Shown here one piece after another: positions 8,295-15,879 of a stretch of DNA of 22,861 nt; within the stretch, counting starts at the first letter, position 1, and every line of letters starts with the position of its first letter. The DNA comes from Fluviibacter sp039805725 (GTDB lineage: Bacteria > Pseudomonadota > Gammaproteobacteria > Burkholderiales > Rhodocyclaceae). Location: contig JBDLTT010000036.1 in assembly GCA_039805725.1 (NCBI GenBank), positions 1 to 22,861 on the forward strand, given 5' to 3'. The position numbers and the translations under genes are program-made. The notes beneath the pieces are model-generated. The model made no database searches. It was not told where the DNA came from and saw only the letters and a program-made list of their open reading frames with translations.

Positions 8295-9272
8295 ATGCCG
8301 ATCGCAATACCCAGTCACACACGCCCCCCGCGCGCGCTACCGCGACGTTTCCGACAACCGCGCCTACTGCTGGCCGGTTGCGGCGATGTCGCTACACGCA
8401 TTGCTCAGCAACTCAATGCGCACGGGCCACGTTACCGCATTCTCGCCCTGTTGCGCCACGCGCCGGACAGTCTGACGTGGTCCGCCTGGCGGGCGTTGGG
8501 CACGACACCGATCGCAGCAGACCTGGATCAACCTCGGTCATTGCATCGATTAAAGGGCATTGCCGATAGTGCCATTTATCTGGTGCCACCGGCAGAAGAT
8601 CAGACAACCGATCGTCGCCTGAACCGCTTTCTTGCCACCCTGCATGGTGGGCGCAGTCTACCACGCCAACTGGTGCTGATCGGCACGACGGGCGTGTACG
8701 GCGACCGCCAGGGCGCGCTCATCGATGAGACCTGTCCCGTTCGGCCAAGCACCGCACGGGCCCAGCGTCGGGTTGCCGCCGAACAGACATTACGCCGCTG
8801 GCATCGCGGCCGTTGCCGGGCGGGCCTCGGCCAAAAGACTCGCGGAGCCATTCTTCGCGTCCCGGGAATCTACGCGGCTGATCGTCTCCCCACGGATCGG
8901 CTACGTGCGGGCACACCCGCTCTGCAACCAGAAGATGACACCTGGACCAACCACATTCACGCCGAAGACCTTGCGCGCATTAGCTGGCTCAGCCTCACCC
9001 GGGGTCGATCGCTTCGTGCCATCAATACCGTCGATAACAGTCTTTTAAAGATGGGTGACTGGTTCGATGCCGTCGCCGATGCCACCGACCTACCCCGACC
9101 CGAGCGTCTAGCGCGGGCGCAATTGAAACCCCGCGTTTCCCCCATGCTCTACTCATTCATGTCAGAATCGCGCCGGCTGGACAACAAACGATTGCTCAAT
9201 GAACTCCGGATCCGGCTCCGTTACCCAACGGTGCATGATTTTCTCGCAACACTGAAGGTACCCACATGCTGA
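8295..9272 (+). CDS. NAD(P)-dependent SDR/epimerase, YeeZ-like
   Basis: The 325-residue protein has a nucleotide-binding start, RLLLAGCGDVATRIA (about 23-37), with the glycine pattern of atypical extended SDR proteins. GTTGVYGDRQG near 130-139 supplies the Tyr of the active-site region, and a conserved C-terminal half includes LRVPGIYA and TNHIHAEDLARI. It is a cytosolic, probably NAD(P)-binding protein of the YeeZ type; the substrate is unknown. The first 20 residues are Arg/Pro-rich and could be an extension. The gene overlaps the HemJ-like gene by seven bases (ATGCTGA), indicating coupled translation. The ATG follows a TAGAAT box by six bases. Confidence 0.82.
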   Translation: MPIAIPSHTRPPRALPRRFRQPRLLLAGCGDVATRIAQQLNAHGPRYRILALLRHAPDSLTWSAWRALGTTPIAADLDQPRSLHRLKGIADSAIYLVPPAEDQTTDRRLNRFLATLHGGRSLPRQLVLIGTTGVYGDRQGALIDETCPVRPSTARAQRRVAAEQTLRRWHRGRCRAGLGQKTRGAILRVPGIYAADRLPTDRLRAGTPALQPEDDTWTNHIHAEDLARISWLSLTRGRSLRAINTVDNSLLKMGDWFDAVADATDLPRPERLARAQLKPRVSPMLYSFMSESRRLDNKRLLNELRIRLRYPTVHDFLATLKVPTC

Positions 9273-9682
9273 CCCTCAAAGCATTCCATATCATTCTGGT
9301 GGTGAGCTGGTTCGCCGGTCTCTTCTACCTACCCCGCATCTACGTCAATCTGGCCGCCGTGCCCGACAGCCAATCGGCTGAATACCAACGCCTACTCGGT
9401 ATGGCACGCCGACTGTATAAGTTCGTCACGCCCATCGGAATCGCCGCTATCGCGCTGGGTCTGTGGCTCTGGTTCGGCTACGGCTTCACCGGCGGCTGGC
9501 TGCACGCAAAAACACTGCTGGTCGTGTTTCTGCTTGGCTATCACCACTACTGTGGATACCTGTACAAACAGTTCGCTGCTGGCAAAAATACGCATAGCCA
9601 CGTCTGGTACCGCTGGTTTAACGAGATCCCGGTTCTCCTGCTCACGGTGATCACGCTCCTTGTCGTGCTCAAACCCTTCTGA
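9266..9682 (+). CDS. CopD/HemJ-like membrane protein, possible protoporphyrinogen oxidase
   Basis: The 138-residue protein has four hydrophobic segments (about 6-26, 54-72, 79-97, 120-136). The features of the HemJ/CopD-like family are present: an early His (H8), the motif SWFAGLFYLPRIYV, and WLHAK with H80 and K82. Canonical HemJ proteins are about 140 residues and oxidise protoporphyrinogen IX to protoporphyrin IX in heme synthesis. The assignment to HemJ is likely but not certain, because related CopD-like proteins share the topology. The start has GAAGG eight bases upstream and overlaps the SDR stop. A methyltransferase gene follows after 15 bases. Confidence 0.78.
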   Translation: MLTLKAFHIILVVSWFAGLFYLPRIYVNLAAVPDSQSAEYQRLLGMARRLYKFVTPIGIAAIALGLWLWFGYGFTGGWLHAKTLLVVFLLGYHHYCGYLYKQFAAGKNTHSHVWYRWFNEIPVLLLTVITLLVVLKPF

Positions 9683-9697
9683 GCCGAAAGCTGATTC

Positions 9698-10879
9698 ATG
9701 CACATTTTTGCCCCCTGCCCGCGTGGCCTAGAAGAGCTCCTCGTCGCCGAACTGAGCGCACTGGGCATGACCCGTGTAAACCATGTTGGCGGGGGTGTGC
9801 AAGCTGAGGCAGACCCACTGGCGCTGTACAAAGCGAATCTGCACTCGCGCTATGCCACACGACTCCTGGTCAAACTTGCCGAAGGATCGTATCAGAAGGA
9901 AGACGACGTCTACAAAATGGCACGCGATATTGCCTGGCATGAATGGTTTGACGTCAGCCAGAGCATCCGCGTCAACACCACCGCCGTGAAGTCACCGCTG
10001 AAGAGCCTGGACTTCATTACTCTACGCGTTAAAGATGCCGTCTGCGATCGCTTCCGTGCCGATCGTGGCGCCCGACCGAATGTGGATACCAACCACCCGG
10101 ATCAACGTATTCAACTTTTTCTGACTGAAACAACGGCCACGCTGTACATCGACAGCTCCGGCAATCCGCTCTGGCAACGCGGCTATCGCACGACCGCCGG
10201 ACAGGCGCCTCTCAAAGAAAACCTCGCCGCCGGCATTTTGGCGCTGGCCGGCTGGAACAATCTCGACGAACACGGCGCGCACCACTATAAAACTTTCCTC
10301 GACCCCATGTGCGGCAGCGGTACCATCGTCATCGAAGCCGCCTGGATGCGTACCCATACGGCACCCGGCCTAAACCGCCGCTTTGCCTGCGAACGTTGGG
10401 CCAAAGCCGATAAAGCACTGTGGACCAAACTGCGCGCCGATGCGCGCGCCGCCATCACGCCACTACCTGAAGACACGCTATTCGCCAGTGACGTGCACCC
10501 CGGGGCCATTGCCGCCACGCACCGCCACCTCGAGCAGGTCGGCTTCGCCGATGCCGTCTCGATCATGGAAAGCAACTTCGTCGAGATCGCCGCACCGGCC
10601 GAGTCGGGGCTTATCGTCACCAACCCGCCCTATGGCGTGCGCCTCGCGGAGCAGGACGCCCTTCGTGCCGAATACCCGGAATGGGGTCGTACCCTCAAAC
10701 AGCAATTCGCCGGCTGGACCGCCGCCTTCTTCACCGGCGACCTTGAGCTGACCAAAGGTCTTGGCCTCAAACCCCGCCGCCGCTTCCCCCTGAAGAACGG
10801 CGCACTAGACTGTCGCCTATTTGTGATTGATCTGGTAGCAGGGTTTCATCGGCGCCAAAAACCATCCGAATCATCATAA
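9698..10879 (+). CDS. THUMP-domain class I RNA methyltransferase (RlmL N-half type)
   Basis: The 393-residue protein contains an N-terminal THUMP region (about 45-160) for RNA binding and a Rossmann methyltransferase domain with the SAM motif DPMCGSGT at about 202-209 and the catalytic motif NPPYG at about 309-313, as in N2-guanine methyltransferases. It matches the N-terminal half of RlmL and the stand-alone YpsC type, so the expected product is m2G in 23S rRNA (G2445 in E. coli numbering). There is no C-terminal RlmK-like half here. The TAA stop lies one base from the stop of the converging beta-lactamase. It is probably co-transcribed with the HemJ-like gene. Confidence 0.92.
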   Translation: MHIFAPCPRGLEELLVAELSALGMTRVNHVGGGVQAEADPLALYKANLHSRYATRLLVKLAEGSYQKEDDVYKMARDIAWHEWFDVSQSIRVNTTAVKSPLKSLDFITLRVKDAVCDRFRADRGARPNVDTNHPDQRIQLFLTETTATLYIDSSGNPLWQRGYRTTAGQAPLKENLAAGILALAGWNNLDEHGAHHYKTFLDPMCGSGTIVIEAAWMRTHTAPGLNRRFACERWAKADKALWTKLRADARAAITPLPEDTLFASDVHPGAIAATHRHLEQVGFADAVSIMESNFVEIAAPAESGLIVTNPPYGVRLAEQDALRAEYPEWGRTLKQQFAGWTAAFFTGDLELTKGLGLKPRRRFPLKNGALDCRLFVIDLVAGFHRRQKPSESS

Positions 10880-10880
10880 G

Positions 10881-11654
10881 TCAGGGGATGATTCCCTTGG
10901 CTTGCAGTGCCTCTAGGGTGATTTTCCGTCTTAACGGCAAATCCACCGGTGACTGTATGTTGAGATTTGTCGCAAAAAACCAGACGTCTGTGGTTGTCTC
11001 AACGTAGCCGATGTACCAACCAATTTCTGGATTGACGCGACGAGCCCAGCCCGTTTTCGCATATAGCCGGTAATTTGGCGTGGAATCGGCGAGCATGATG
11101 GATCTTAACGCATCGTAGGATGATCCTTTGTAGGGAAGCTCACGGTTATAGACGCTTCTTAAGAATCGAATCTGTTCGACAGCGCTCACCCTGAACGAGC
11201 CGTCTAACCAGAATGTTGTTCCTGCAAATGGCACATCGATTTCCCCGTATTGCGCCCGGCGAAGATGGTGTAAATATTTTGTTGCACCAATTTGTTCGGC
11301 AAGCTGCTGATAGCACCACACGCATGACGCTTTGTACGCCATGGCCAAGCTCAGATTCTTATTCCAGTCTGGAAATTCATGTGTGGTGCCATCCCAAATG
11401 AATTGGCCGTTATCTGGATCAATCACGCTTTCGTCAATGGCGATCAGCGTATTTAGAATTTTGAAGGTAGAAGCCGAGGCAAAGCGCTGCGTCGATCTTT
11501 TAGCATTCCAAACATAGGTTGTTCTATGTTTATCCGATTGGATAACAATTGTCCCAGTTGCCTTATTCTCATCGAATACTTTTTCCAATGCCTGATCATC
11601 TGCCAGAACCTGCCATGGCATGAGAAACATCCATAAAATCAAAAGCTTTTTCAT
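10881..11654 (-). CDS. Class D (OXA-type) beta-lactamase
   Basis: The 257-residue protein has a signal peptide (MKKLLILWMF, likely cleavage after VLA at 16-18), so it should act in the periplasm. Class D motifs are in order: STFK with nucleophile Ser62 and Lys65 (the Lys that is carbamylated in this class), SCV at 110-112, FWLDG at 148-152, KTG at 200-202 and GWYIG at 212-216. The usual YGN motif reads YGE at 136-138. Its resistance spectrum cannot be read from sequence. A hand count over 10921-11640 gives about 46% GC, against about 60% in four sampled lines of its neighbours, suggesting horizontal acquisition. The ATG overlaps the pilT stop as ATGA; the nearest GGAG is 13 bases away, so expression probably relies on coupling. 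Confidence 0.95.
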   Translation of the reverse strand: MKKLLILWMFLMPWQVLADDQALEKVFDENKATGTIVIQSDKHRTTYVWNAKRSTQRFASASTFKILNTLIAIDESVIDPDNGQFIWDGTTHEFPDWNKNLSLAMAYKASCVWCYQQLAEQIGATKYLHHLRRAQYGEIDVPFAGTTFWLDGSFRVSAVEQIRFLRSVYNRELPYKGSSYDALRSIMLADSTPNYRLYAKTGWARRVNPEIGWYIGYVETTTDVWFFATNLNIQSPVDLPLRRKITLEALQAKGIIP

Positions 11655-12649
11655 GCTGGATTGACGACTCCGGTGCGTTTCAGATACTCCAGGCTCTGCG
11701 CCATGGTCTGCATGCCCTGCTGCTGGCCTGTTTGCATCGCCGAAACGAGTTGCGCCGTTTTATGTTCGCGAATGAGGTTGCGCACGGCCGGGGTGCCAAC
11801 GAGAACCTCGTGGGCTGCGATACGTCCTTGGCCATCCTTGCGCGGTAAGAGTTCTTGCGCCACCACAGCACGTAACACATCAGCCAATAGCGTTCTGGCC
11901 AAGTCTCGTTCCGGGCCGGGGAAGACATCCACGATCCGTTCGACAGCCTGTGCTGCCGTTGCCGTATGCAGCGTCGCCAGGATCAGGTGGCCAGTCTCGG
12001 CCGCAGTCAAAGCAAGGCGGATCGTTTCGAGATCACGCATCTCACCCAGCAGGATGACATCCGGATCTTCACGCAATGCCGCTTTCAAGGCATCAGCGAA
12101 GCTTGGGGTGTCGCGCCCGACTTCGCGTTGGGTGATCAACGCACGATCCGGCGCATAGACAAACTCCACCGGGTCTTCGATCGTGAGCACATGCTTGGCC
12201 GCGGTATGGTTGATGTAATCCACCATGGCAGCCAAGGTGGTCGTTTTACCAGACCCGGTGGGCCCGACAATAAGCACCAACCCATGGTTCTGCTCGGCCA
12301 GCGACCTCAGGATCTGCGGCGCATGAATGGCCTCAAGCGTCGGCACAGTTTCCGGGATCGGACGCAGCGCCATGCCAACCCCGCGTTGTTGGCGATACGC
12401 GTTGGCACGATAACGCCCGAGGCCTTCGACACCGAAGGCGAAATCACAGGCAGCACCCTCGGCAAACTGGCAACGTTGCGACTCGGGCAATACGCTATCG
12501 ATCATGGCGCGGATGGGTGCATTGCCTAAGGCTTCTGGCGCCAAGGCCTGCAGCGTGCCATTGACCCGACCTAGCGGTGGCACTCCGGCTGATAGATGAA
12601 TATCTGATGCGGCTAATGCTTGTGCTGCAAGCAGCAAGGACTCGAGCAT
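11651..12649 (-). CDS. pilT: Type IV pilus retraction ATPase PilT, short C-terminus
   Basis: The 332-residue protein shows the secretion-ATPase fold: GPTGSGKTTT Walker A at about 130-139, an Asp box (TIEDPVEFV), the Walker B segment GEMRDLETIRLAL, and TLHT. The retraction signature AHEVLVGTPAVRNLIRE, followed by GMQTM, points to PilT rather than PilB or PilU. PilT hexamers pull type IV pili back for twitching motility. The protein stops at GVVNPA, about 12-15 residues earlier than the P. aeruginosa protein (344 residues) as I recall it, exactly where the beta-lactamase begins. The ATG is preceded by GGGAGAG at good spacing. It diverges from yggS, a common arrangement. Confidence 0.93.
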   Translation of the reverse strand: MLESLLLAAQALAASDIHLSAGVPPLGRVNGTLQALAPEALGNAPIRAMIDSVLPESQRCQFAEGAACDFAFGVEGLGRYRANAYRQQRGVGMALRPIPETVPTLEAIHAPQILRSLAEQNHGLVLIVGPTGSGKTTTLAAMVDYINHTAAKHVLTIEDPVEFVYAPDRALITQREVGRDTPSFADALKAALREDPDVILLGEMRDLETIRLALTAAETGHLILATLHTATAAQAVERIVDVFPGPERDLARTLLADVLRAVVAQELLPRKDGQGRIAAHEVLVGTPAVRNLIREHKTAQLVSAMQTGQQQGMQTMAQSLEYLKRTGVVNPA

Positions 12650-12741
12650 GCCCGTCTCTCCCGTTTTATACTTCGCCTAGACTAACAGCAGTTTCCTGTT
12701 TTCACACAAGTACCTAAACGTTTTCTTATCTCTACCACCTG
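12650..12741. promoter_or_regulatory. Divergent promoter region between pilT and yggS
   Basis: This 92-base AT-richer spacer must hold the promoters of the leftward pilT-beta-lactamase pair and the rightward yggS-proC-yggU genes. On the minus strand TATAAA, from 12670 to 12665, could be a -10 box close to the pilT start; no good -35 box was found for it. The plus-strand signals are not clear. Confidence 0.35.
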
Positions 12742-13473
12742 ATGACTACCGCCCAAGACCCGACTGCCTATGCGCAGAGGCTGATAGCCGTGCGCAAAAC
12801 GATCGCGGCCGTATGCAAAGCCTGTGGACGCGACCCCGAGGCTGTGTCGCTACTCGCGGTTTCCAAAACTTTTCCCGTCGAAGCAGTAGACGCGGTCGCT
12901 GCCGCCGGGCAGCTTGCCTTTGGTGAGAACTACGCCCAAGAAGGTGTTGCGAAGGCTGTTGCCCGACCTGATCTGGCTTGGCACTTTATCGGTCCGATCC
13001 AAAGCAACAAGACCCGGGGTATTGCTGAACAATTTTCCTGGGTACATAGCATCGACCGACTCAAGATTGCCGAGCGCCTCTCAGCACAACGTCCAACGGG
13101 ATTGCCACCTTTGCAGGTCTGCGTTCAGGTCAACATCGACGGCGAAGCCACCAAGAGTGGTTGTGCGCCTAACGAGACGCTGGCGCTATGCCAGGCCATC
13201 GCCGCACTACCGCAACTCGAGCTACGCGGCCTGATGGCGATTCCTGAAGCGACAGCCGATCAAATAACCCAGCGTCGGCACTTTGCCGCGCTTCGTCAGT
13301 TACGCGATAACATTAATGCGGCCGATACTAGGCTCAAGCTCGATACCCTCTCCATGGGCATGAGCGACGATCTTGAGTCTGCCATCGCTGAAGGCGCGAC
13401 GATCGTACGCATCGGTTCGGCGATTTTTGGCCCACGCAGGTACACGGACACCTCTGCCATAGTGGCAAACTAG
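12742..13473 (+). CDS. yggS: YggS/PROSC-family PLP homeostasis protein
   Basis: The 243-residue protein has the PLP-binding Lys42 in LLAVSKTFP, the FGENYAQE motif, HFIGPIQSNK, VNIDGEATKSG and the C-terminal LSMGMSDDLESAI with RIGSAIFG, all typical of YggS. It is a cytosolic single-domain alanine-racemase-fold protein that binds pyridoxal phosphate and buffers the vitamin B6 pool without known enzyme activity. It begins with ATG at 12742 after a sequence without a clear Shine-Dalgarno. It is followed after 11 bases by proC, as in many gammaproteobacteria, and faces pilT. Confidence 0.96.
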   Translation: MTTAQDPTAYAQRLIAVRKTIAAVCKACGRDPEAVSLLAVSKTFPVEAVDAVAAAGQLAFGENYAQEGVAKAVARPDLAWHFIGPIQSNKTRGIAEQFSWVHSIDRLKIAERLSAQRPTGLPPLQVCVQVNIDGEATKSGCAPNETLALCQAIAALPQLELRGLMAIPEATADQITQRRHFAALRQLRDNINAADTRLKLDTLSMGMSDDLESAIAEGATIVRIGSAIFGPRRYTDTSAIVAN

Positions 13474-13484
13474 TGGAGTTTTAG

Positions 13485-14297
13485 ATGAAGATCACTTTTC
13501 TCGGCGGCGGCAACATGGCCATTGCGCTCGTTGGCGGTTTGATCCAACGCGGTTTTTTACCCCAGGATCTGGCTGTGATCGAGATTCTACCGGAGGCGCG
13601 CGAGCGACTTACCGCCCAGTTTCCGATTCGCGTCTTTGACGAGGCCTCTGCCGATGCGTTGGCCTGCGATGTGTTGGTGCTGGCGGTGAAACCGCAACAG
13701 ATGCGCGAGGCGCTTAGCGGTCTACCGGTAGGCGCAGAACGACCTCTTGTTGTGAGTATCGCCGCTGGCCTGCGTGTCGACGACCTTGCCCGCTGGATGC
13801 AGGGGGGTCGCCGTATCGTACGCGCGATGCCCAACACGCCTGCACTCATCGGCAATGGCATGACGGGTCTCTATGCAGACCCGTCAGTCTCGCAGGAAGA
13901 TCGCCAGCGTGCCGAACAGATTCTAGGGGCAGTCGGCGAAACCGTCTGGGTTGATCGCGAAGGTCTCATTGATAGCGTCACGGCGATTTCGGGCAGTGGC
14001 CCCGCCTACGTTTTTTTGTTTCTGGAAGCCATGCAAGACGCCGGCCGTGCGCTGGGGCTCTCGCCTGAAGCCACGCATCAGCTGGCAATTCAGACCGTAT
14101 TGGGCGCTGGTCAACTGGCGCGCCAATCCAGTGACCCCGTCGACGTTCTACGTCAGCGCGTCACGTCGAAAGGAGGTACGACCGCCGCTGCGCTGGACAA
14201 GATGGCTGCGCTGGGCGTGAAGGCGGGCCTCGTTGCGGGCATGCAGGCTGCCGCAGCACGAAGCCGTGAACTCGGCGACGAGCTGGGGCGTGACTGA
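13485..14297 (+). CDS. proC: Pyrroline-5-carboxylate reductase
   Basis: The 270-residue protein starts with the dinucleotide-binding motif FLGGGNMA (5-12) and contains VLAVKPQQM, the RAMPNTPALIGNGMTG block, SGSGPAYVFLFLEAM and the C-terminal signature VTSKGGTTAAAL. It reduces pyrroline-5-carboxylate to proline with NAD(P)H, the last step of proline synthesis in the cytoplasm. Length and motifs are normal. A TGGAG lies seven bases before the ATG. Its stop overlaps the probable GTG start of the DUF167 gene by eight bases (GTGACTGA), so no yggT lies between them, unlike in several relatives. Confidence 0.97.
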   Translation: MKITFLGGGNMAIALVGGLIQRGFLPQDLAVIEILPEARERLTAQFPIRVFDEASADALACDVLVLAVKPQQMREALSGLPVGAERPLVVSIAAGLRVDDLARWMQGGRRIVRAMPNTPALIGNGMTGLYADPSVSQEDRQRAEQILGAVGETVWVDREGLIDSVTAISGSGPAYVFLFLEAMQDAGRALGLSPEATHQLAIQTVLGAGQLARQSSDPVDVLRQRVTSKGGTTAAALDKMAALGVKAGLVAGMQAAAARSRELGDELGRD

Positions 14298-14613
14298 GCC
14301 CATCAGCACCCCTTGGTGTCAGATAACAGCCAAAGGCGATCTGCAACTGACTGTTCACGTACAACCGGGCGCCAAAACGACCTCGTGCGCCGGTATTCAT
14401 GGCGATGCGCTCAAGATTCGACTGGCGGCACCGCCGGTCGATGGTAAAGCCAATCAGGCGCTGATTGCTTGGCTGGCGCAGACGCTCGGTTGCGCACAAA
14501 ATTCGATCGAGCTGCTGCGCGGTCAGACCGGCCGGCGAAAAACACTGAGCATTGCGGCCGGAGATGACGCAGCGATGATGGCTGGGAAACTCCAAAGCCT
14601 TGCGGCAAGCTAG
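14290..14613 (+). CDS. DUF167/YggU-family protein
   Basis: The 107-residue protein carries the DUF167 core: LTVHVQPGAKTT, then LKIRLAAPPVDGKANQALIAWLA, and LLRGQTGRRKTLSI. The family is small, cytosolic and of unknown function. The frame is open upstream to an ATG at 14233, but that would bury 65 bases in proC; the GTG at 14290 gives the expected length and an eight-base overlap with proC. No other in-frame ATG precedes the conserved core. Its TAG stop directly abuts the stop of the converging pyrX gene with no base between. Confidence 0.85.
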   Translation: MTEPISTPWCQITAKGDLQLTVHVQPGAKTTSCAGIHGDALKIRLAAPPVDGKANQALIAWLAQTLGCAQNSIELLRGQTGRRKTLSIAAGDDAAMMAGKLQSLAAS

Positions 14614-15879
14614 TTAGCGACGTTCGTAAACCAGTTGGCCGCCAGCCAGCGTTTTCATGACACGGCCTTGAAGTGTACGACCCAGGAAGGGTGTGAGCTT
14701 GCCAGCGCTGCGTAATTCACGCTCGTGCACCGTCCACTGCGCATCCGGATCAAATAGCACGAGATCGGCACGTTGCCCCGCCGTGATCTGCCCGGCGTTC
14801 ACCCCGAGAATCTCGGCGGCGCGCGCCGTCACCGGCAGCAGTGACCGACGCAACGGCAGGCTTAGTGCCTCGCCCCAGGTCAGCGCCAGCGATAGCAGCA
14901 GTTCGATACCTGTCGCGCCTGGCGCCGCTTCGGCAAACGGCAGGCGCTTCACGTCGACGCCGCGTGGCGTATGCGCGGATACGGCCGCACCCAGCGTACC
15001 TTCGGCTAAACCGATGCGTAGCGCTTCACGATCTTCGAAGCCTCGCAGCGGCGGGTCAAATCGTGCCAGCGGATCAAAGTAACCAATATCCTGTTCATAC
15101 AGATGCAATGCGTGCACAGCAACATCGCCGGTCACCGGCAACCCATCATCTTGCGCGGCACGCAGCAACGCGACACCCTCAGCCGAACTGATCTGCGTGA
15201 AGTGAATGCGCGCACCCGTTTCCCAAGCCAGCGACAGGACGTTTTGCATCGCCATAGTTTCGGCGGCGACCGGGATCGCCGCCAGCCCCAGACGCGACGC
15301 CCAGGCGCTGTCGTGCGCGATGCCATCTTTGCTGAGGTAATACTCGGCCGGCTGCAGCCAGACCGGTACATCACATGAAGCCGCATACTGCAGTGCGCGC
15401 AACAACACCTTAGTGTCGGCCGGCAAACCACGGCCTTGCGAGATGGCAATACAACCCGCATCGCGCAGCAAACTCATTTCGGCCAGCATGGTGCCGGAGA
15501 GGCCTTGGGTCATGGCGCCAATCGGCAACACACGGACTTGCGATACGTCTTCAGCGTGACGCACGATGCGCTCGGCCAGTTCCGGTTCGTCAATGATCGG
15601 GTCCACATCCGGTGGACAGGCCAATGTCGTCACGCCACCGGCAACGGCCGCTTCGAGTTCGGCATCAATGTTGCTGGCGATTCGCGCCGACAAATCTACC
15701 AAACCCGGCGCCACCACAAGGCCCTTGGCATCAATCACTTGATCCGCTTTAAAGCCGGCTGGCGTCTGGCCGAGACCGGCAATTTGGCCGTTGGCGATGA
15801 ATACCGAAACGGCGTCATCAAACTGCGATGCGGGGTCAACAACGCGGCCACCGCGAATTTCGAGATTCATTGGGCTCAT
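14614..15879 (-). CDS. pyrX: Dihydroorotase-like protein PyrX, non-catalytic
   Basis: The 421-residue protein has the dihydroorotase/amidohydrolase fold (APGLVD at 58-62, later GATGIELLLSLAL and ILGVNAGQITAGQRADLVLFD). The metal-binding HxH that should follow APGLVD is replaced by S64-A-R66. The region that should read DHAP reads SAHTPR near 301-306, so the catalytic Asp is also missing. Such pyrC-prime/PyrX proteins are known in Pseudomonas as inactive partners needed to assemble aspartate transcarbamoylase. Its ATG overlaps the pyrB stop (ATGA) and follows a perfect AGGAGGT, fitting equal-amount expression with PyrB. A true PyrC should exist elsewhere in the genome. Confidence 0.93.
   Translation of the reverse strand: MSPMNLEIRGGRVVDPASQFDDAVSVFIANGQIAGLGQTPAGFKADQVIDAKGLVVAPGLVDLSARIASNIDAELEAAVAGGVTTLACPPDVDPIIDEPELAERIVRHAEDVSQVRVLPIGAMTQGLSGTMLAEMSLLRDAGCIAISQGRGLPADTKVLLRALQYAASCDVPVWLQPAEYYLSKDGIAHDSAWASRLGLAAIPVAAETMAMQNVLSLAWETGARIHFTQISSAEGVALLRAAQDDGLPVTGDVAVHALHLYEQDIGYFDPLARFDPPLRGFEDREALRIGLAEGTLGAAVSAHTPRGVDVKRLPFAEAAPGATGIELLLSLALTWGEALSLPLRRSLLPVTARAAEILGVNAGQITAGQRADLVLFDPDAQWTVHERELRSAGKLTPFLGRTLQGRVMKTLAGGQLVYERR

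Noticed and set aside
8800..8960. Possible frameshift in the SDR gene, where an Arg-rich stretch looked out of frame
   Set aside because: Conserved blocks before (GTTGVYGDR) and after (LRVPGIYA, TNHIHAEDLARI) are in the same frame, so the gene is intact.
10870..11665. Integron cassette or insertion-sequence borders around the beta-lactamase
   Set aside because: The gene leaves almost no non-coding bases on either side; no attC-like core sites, terminal inverted repeats or target duplications were found by eye.
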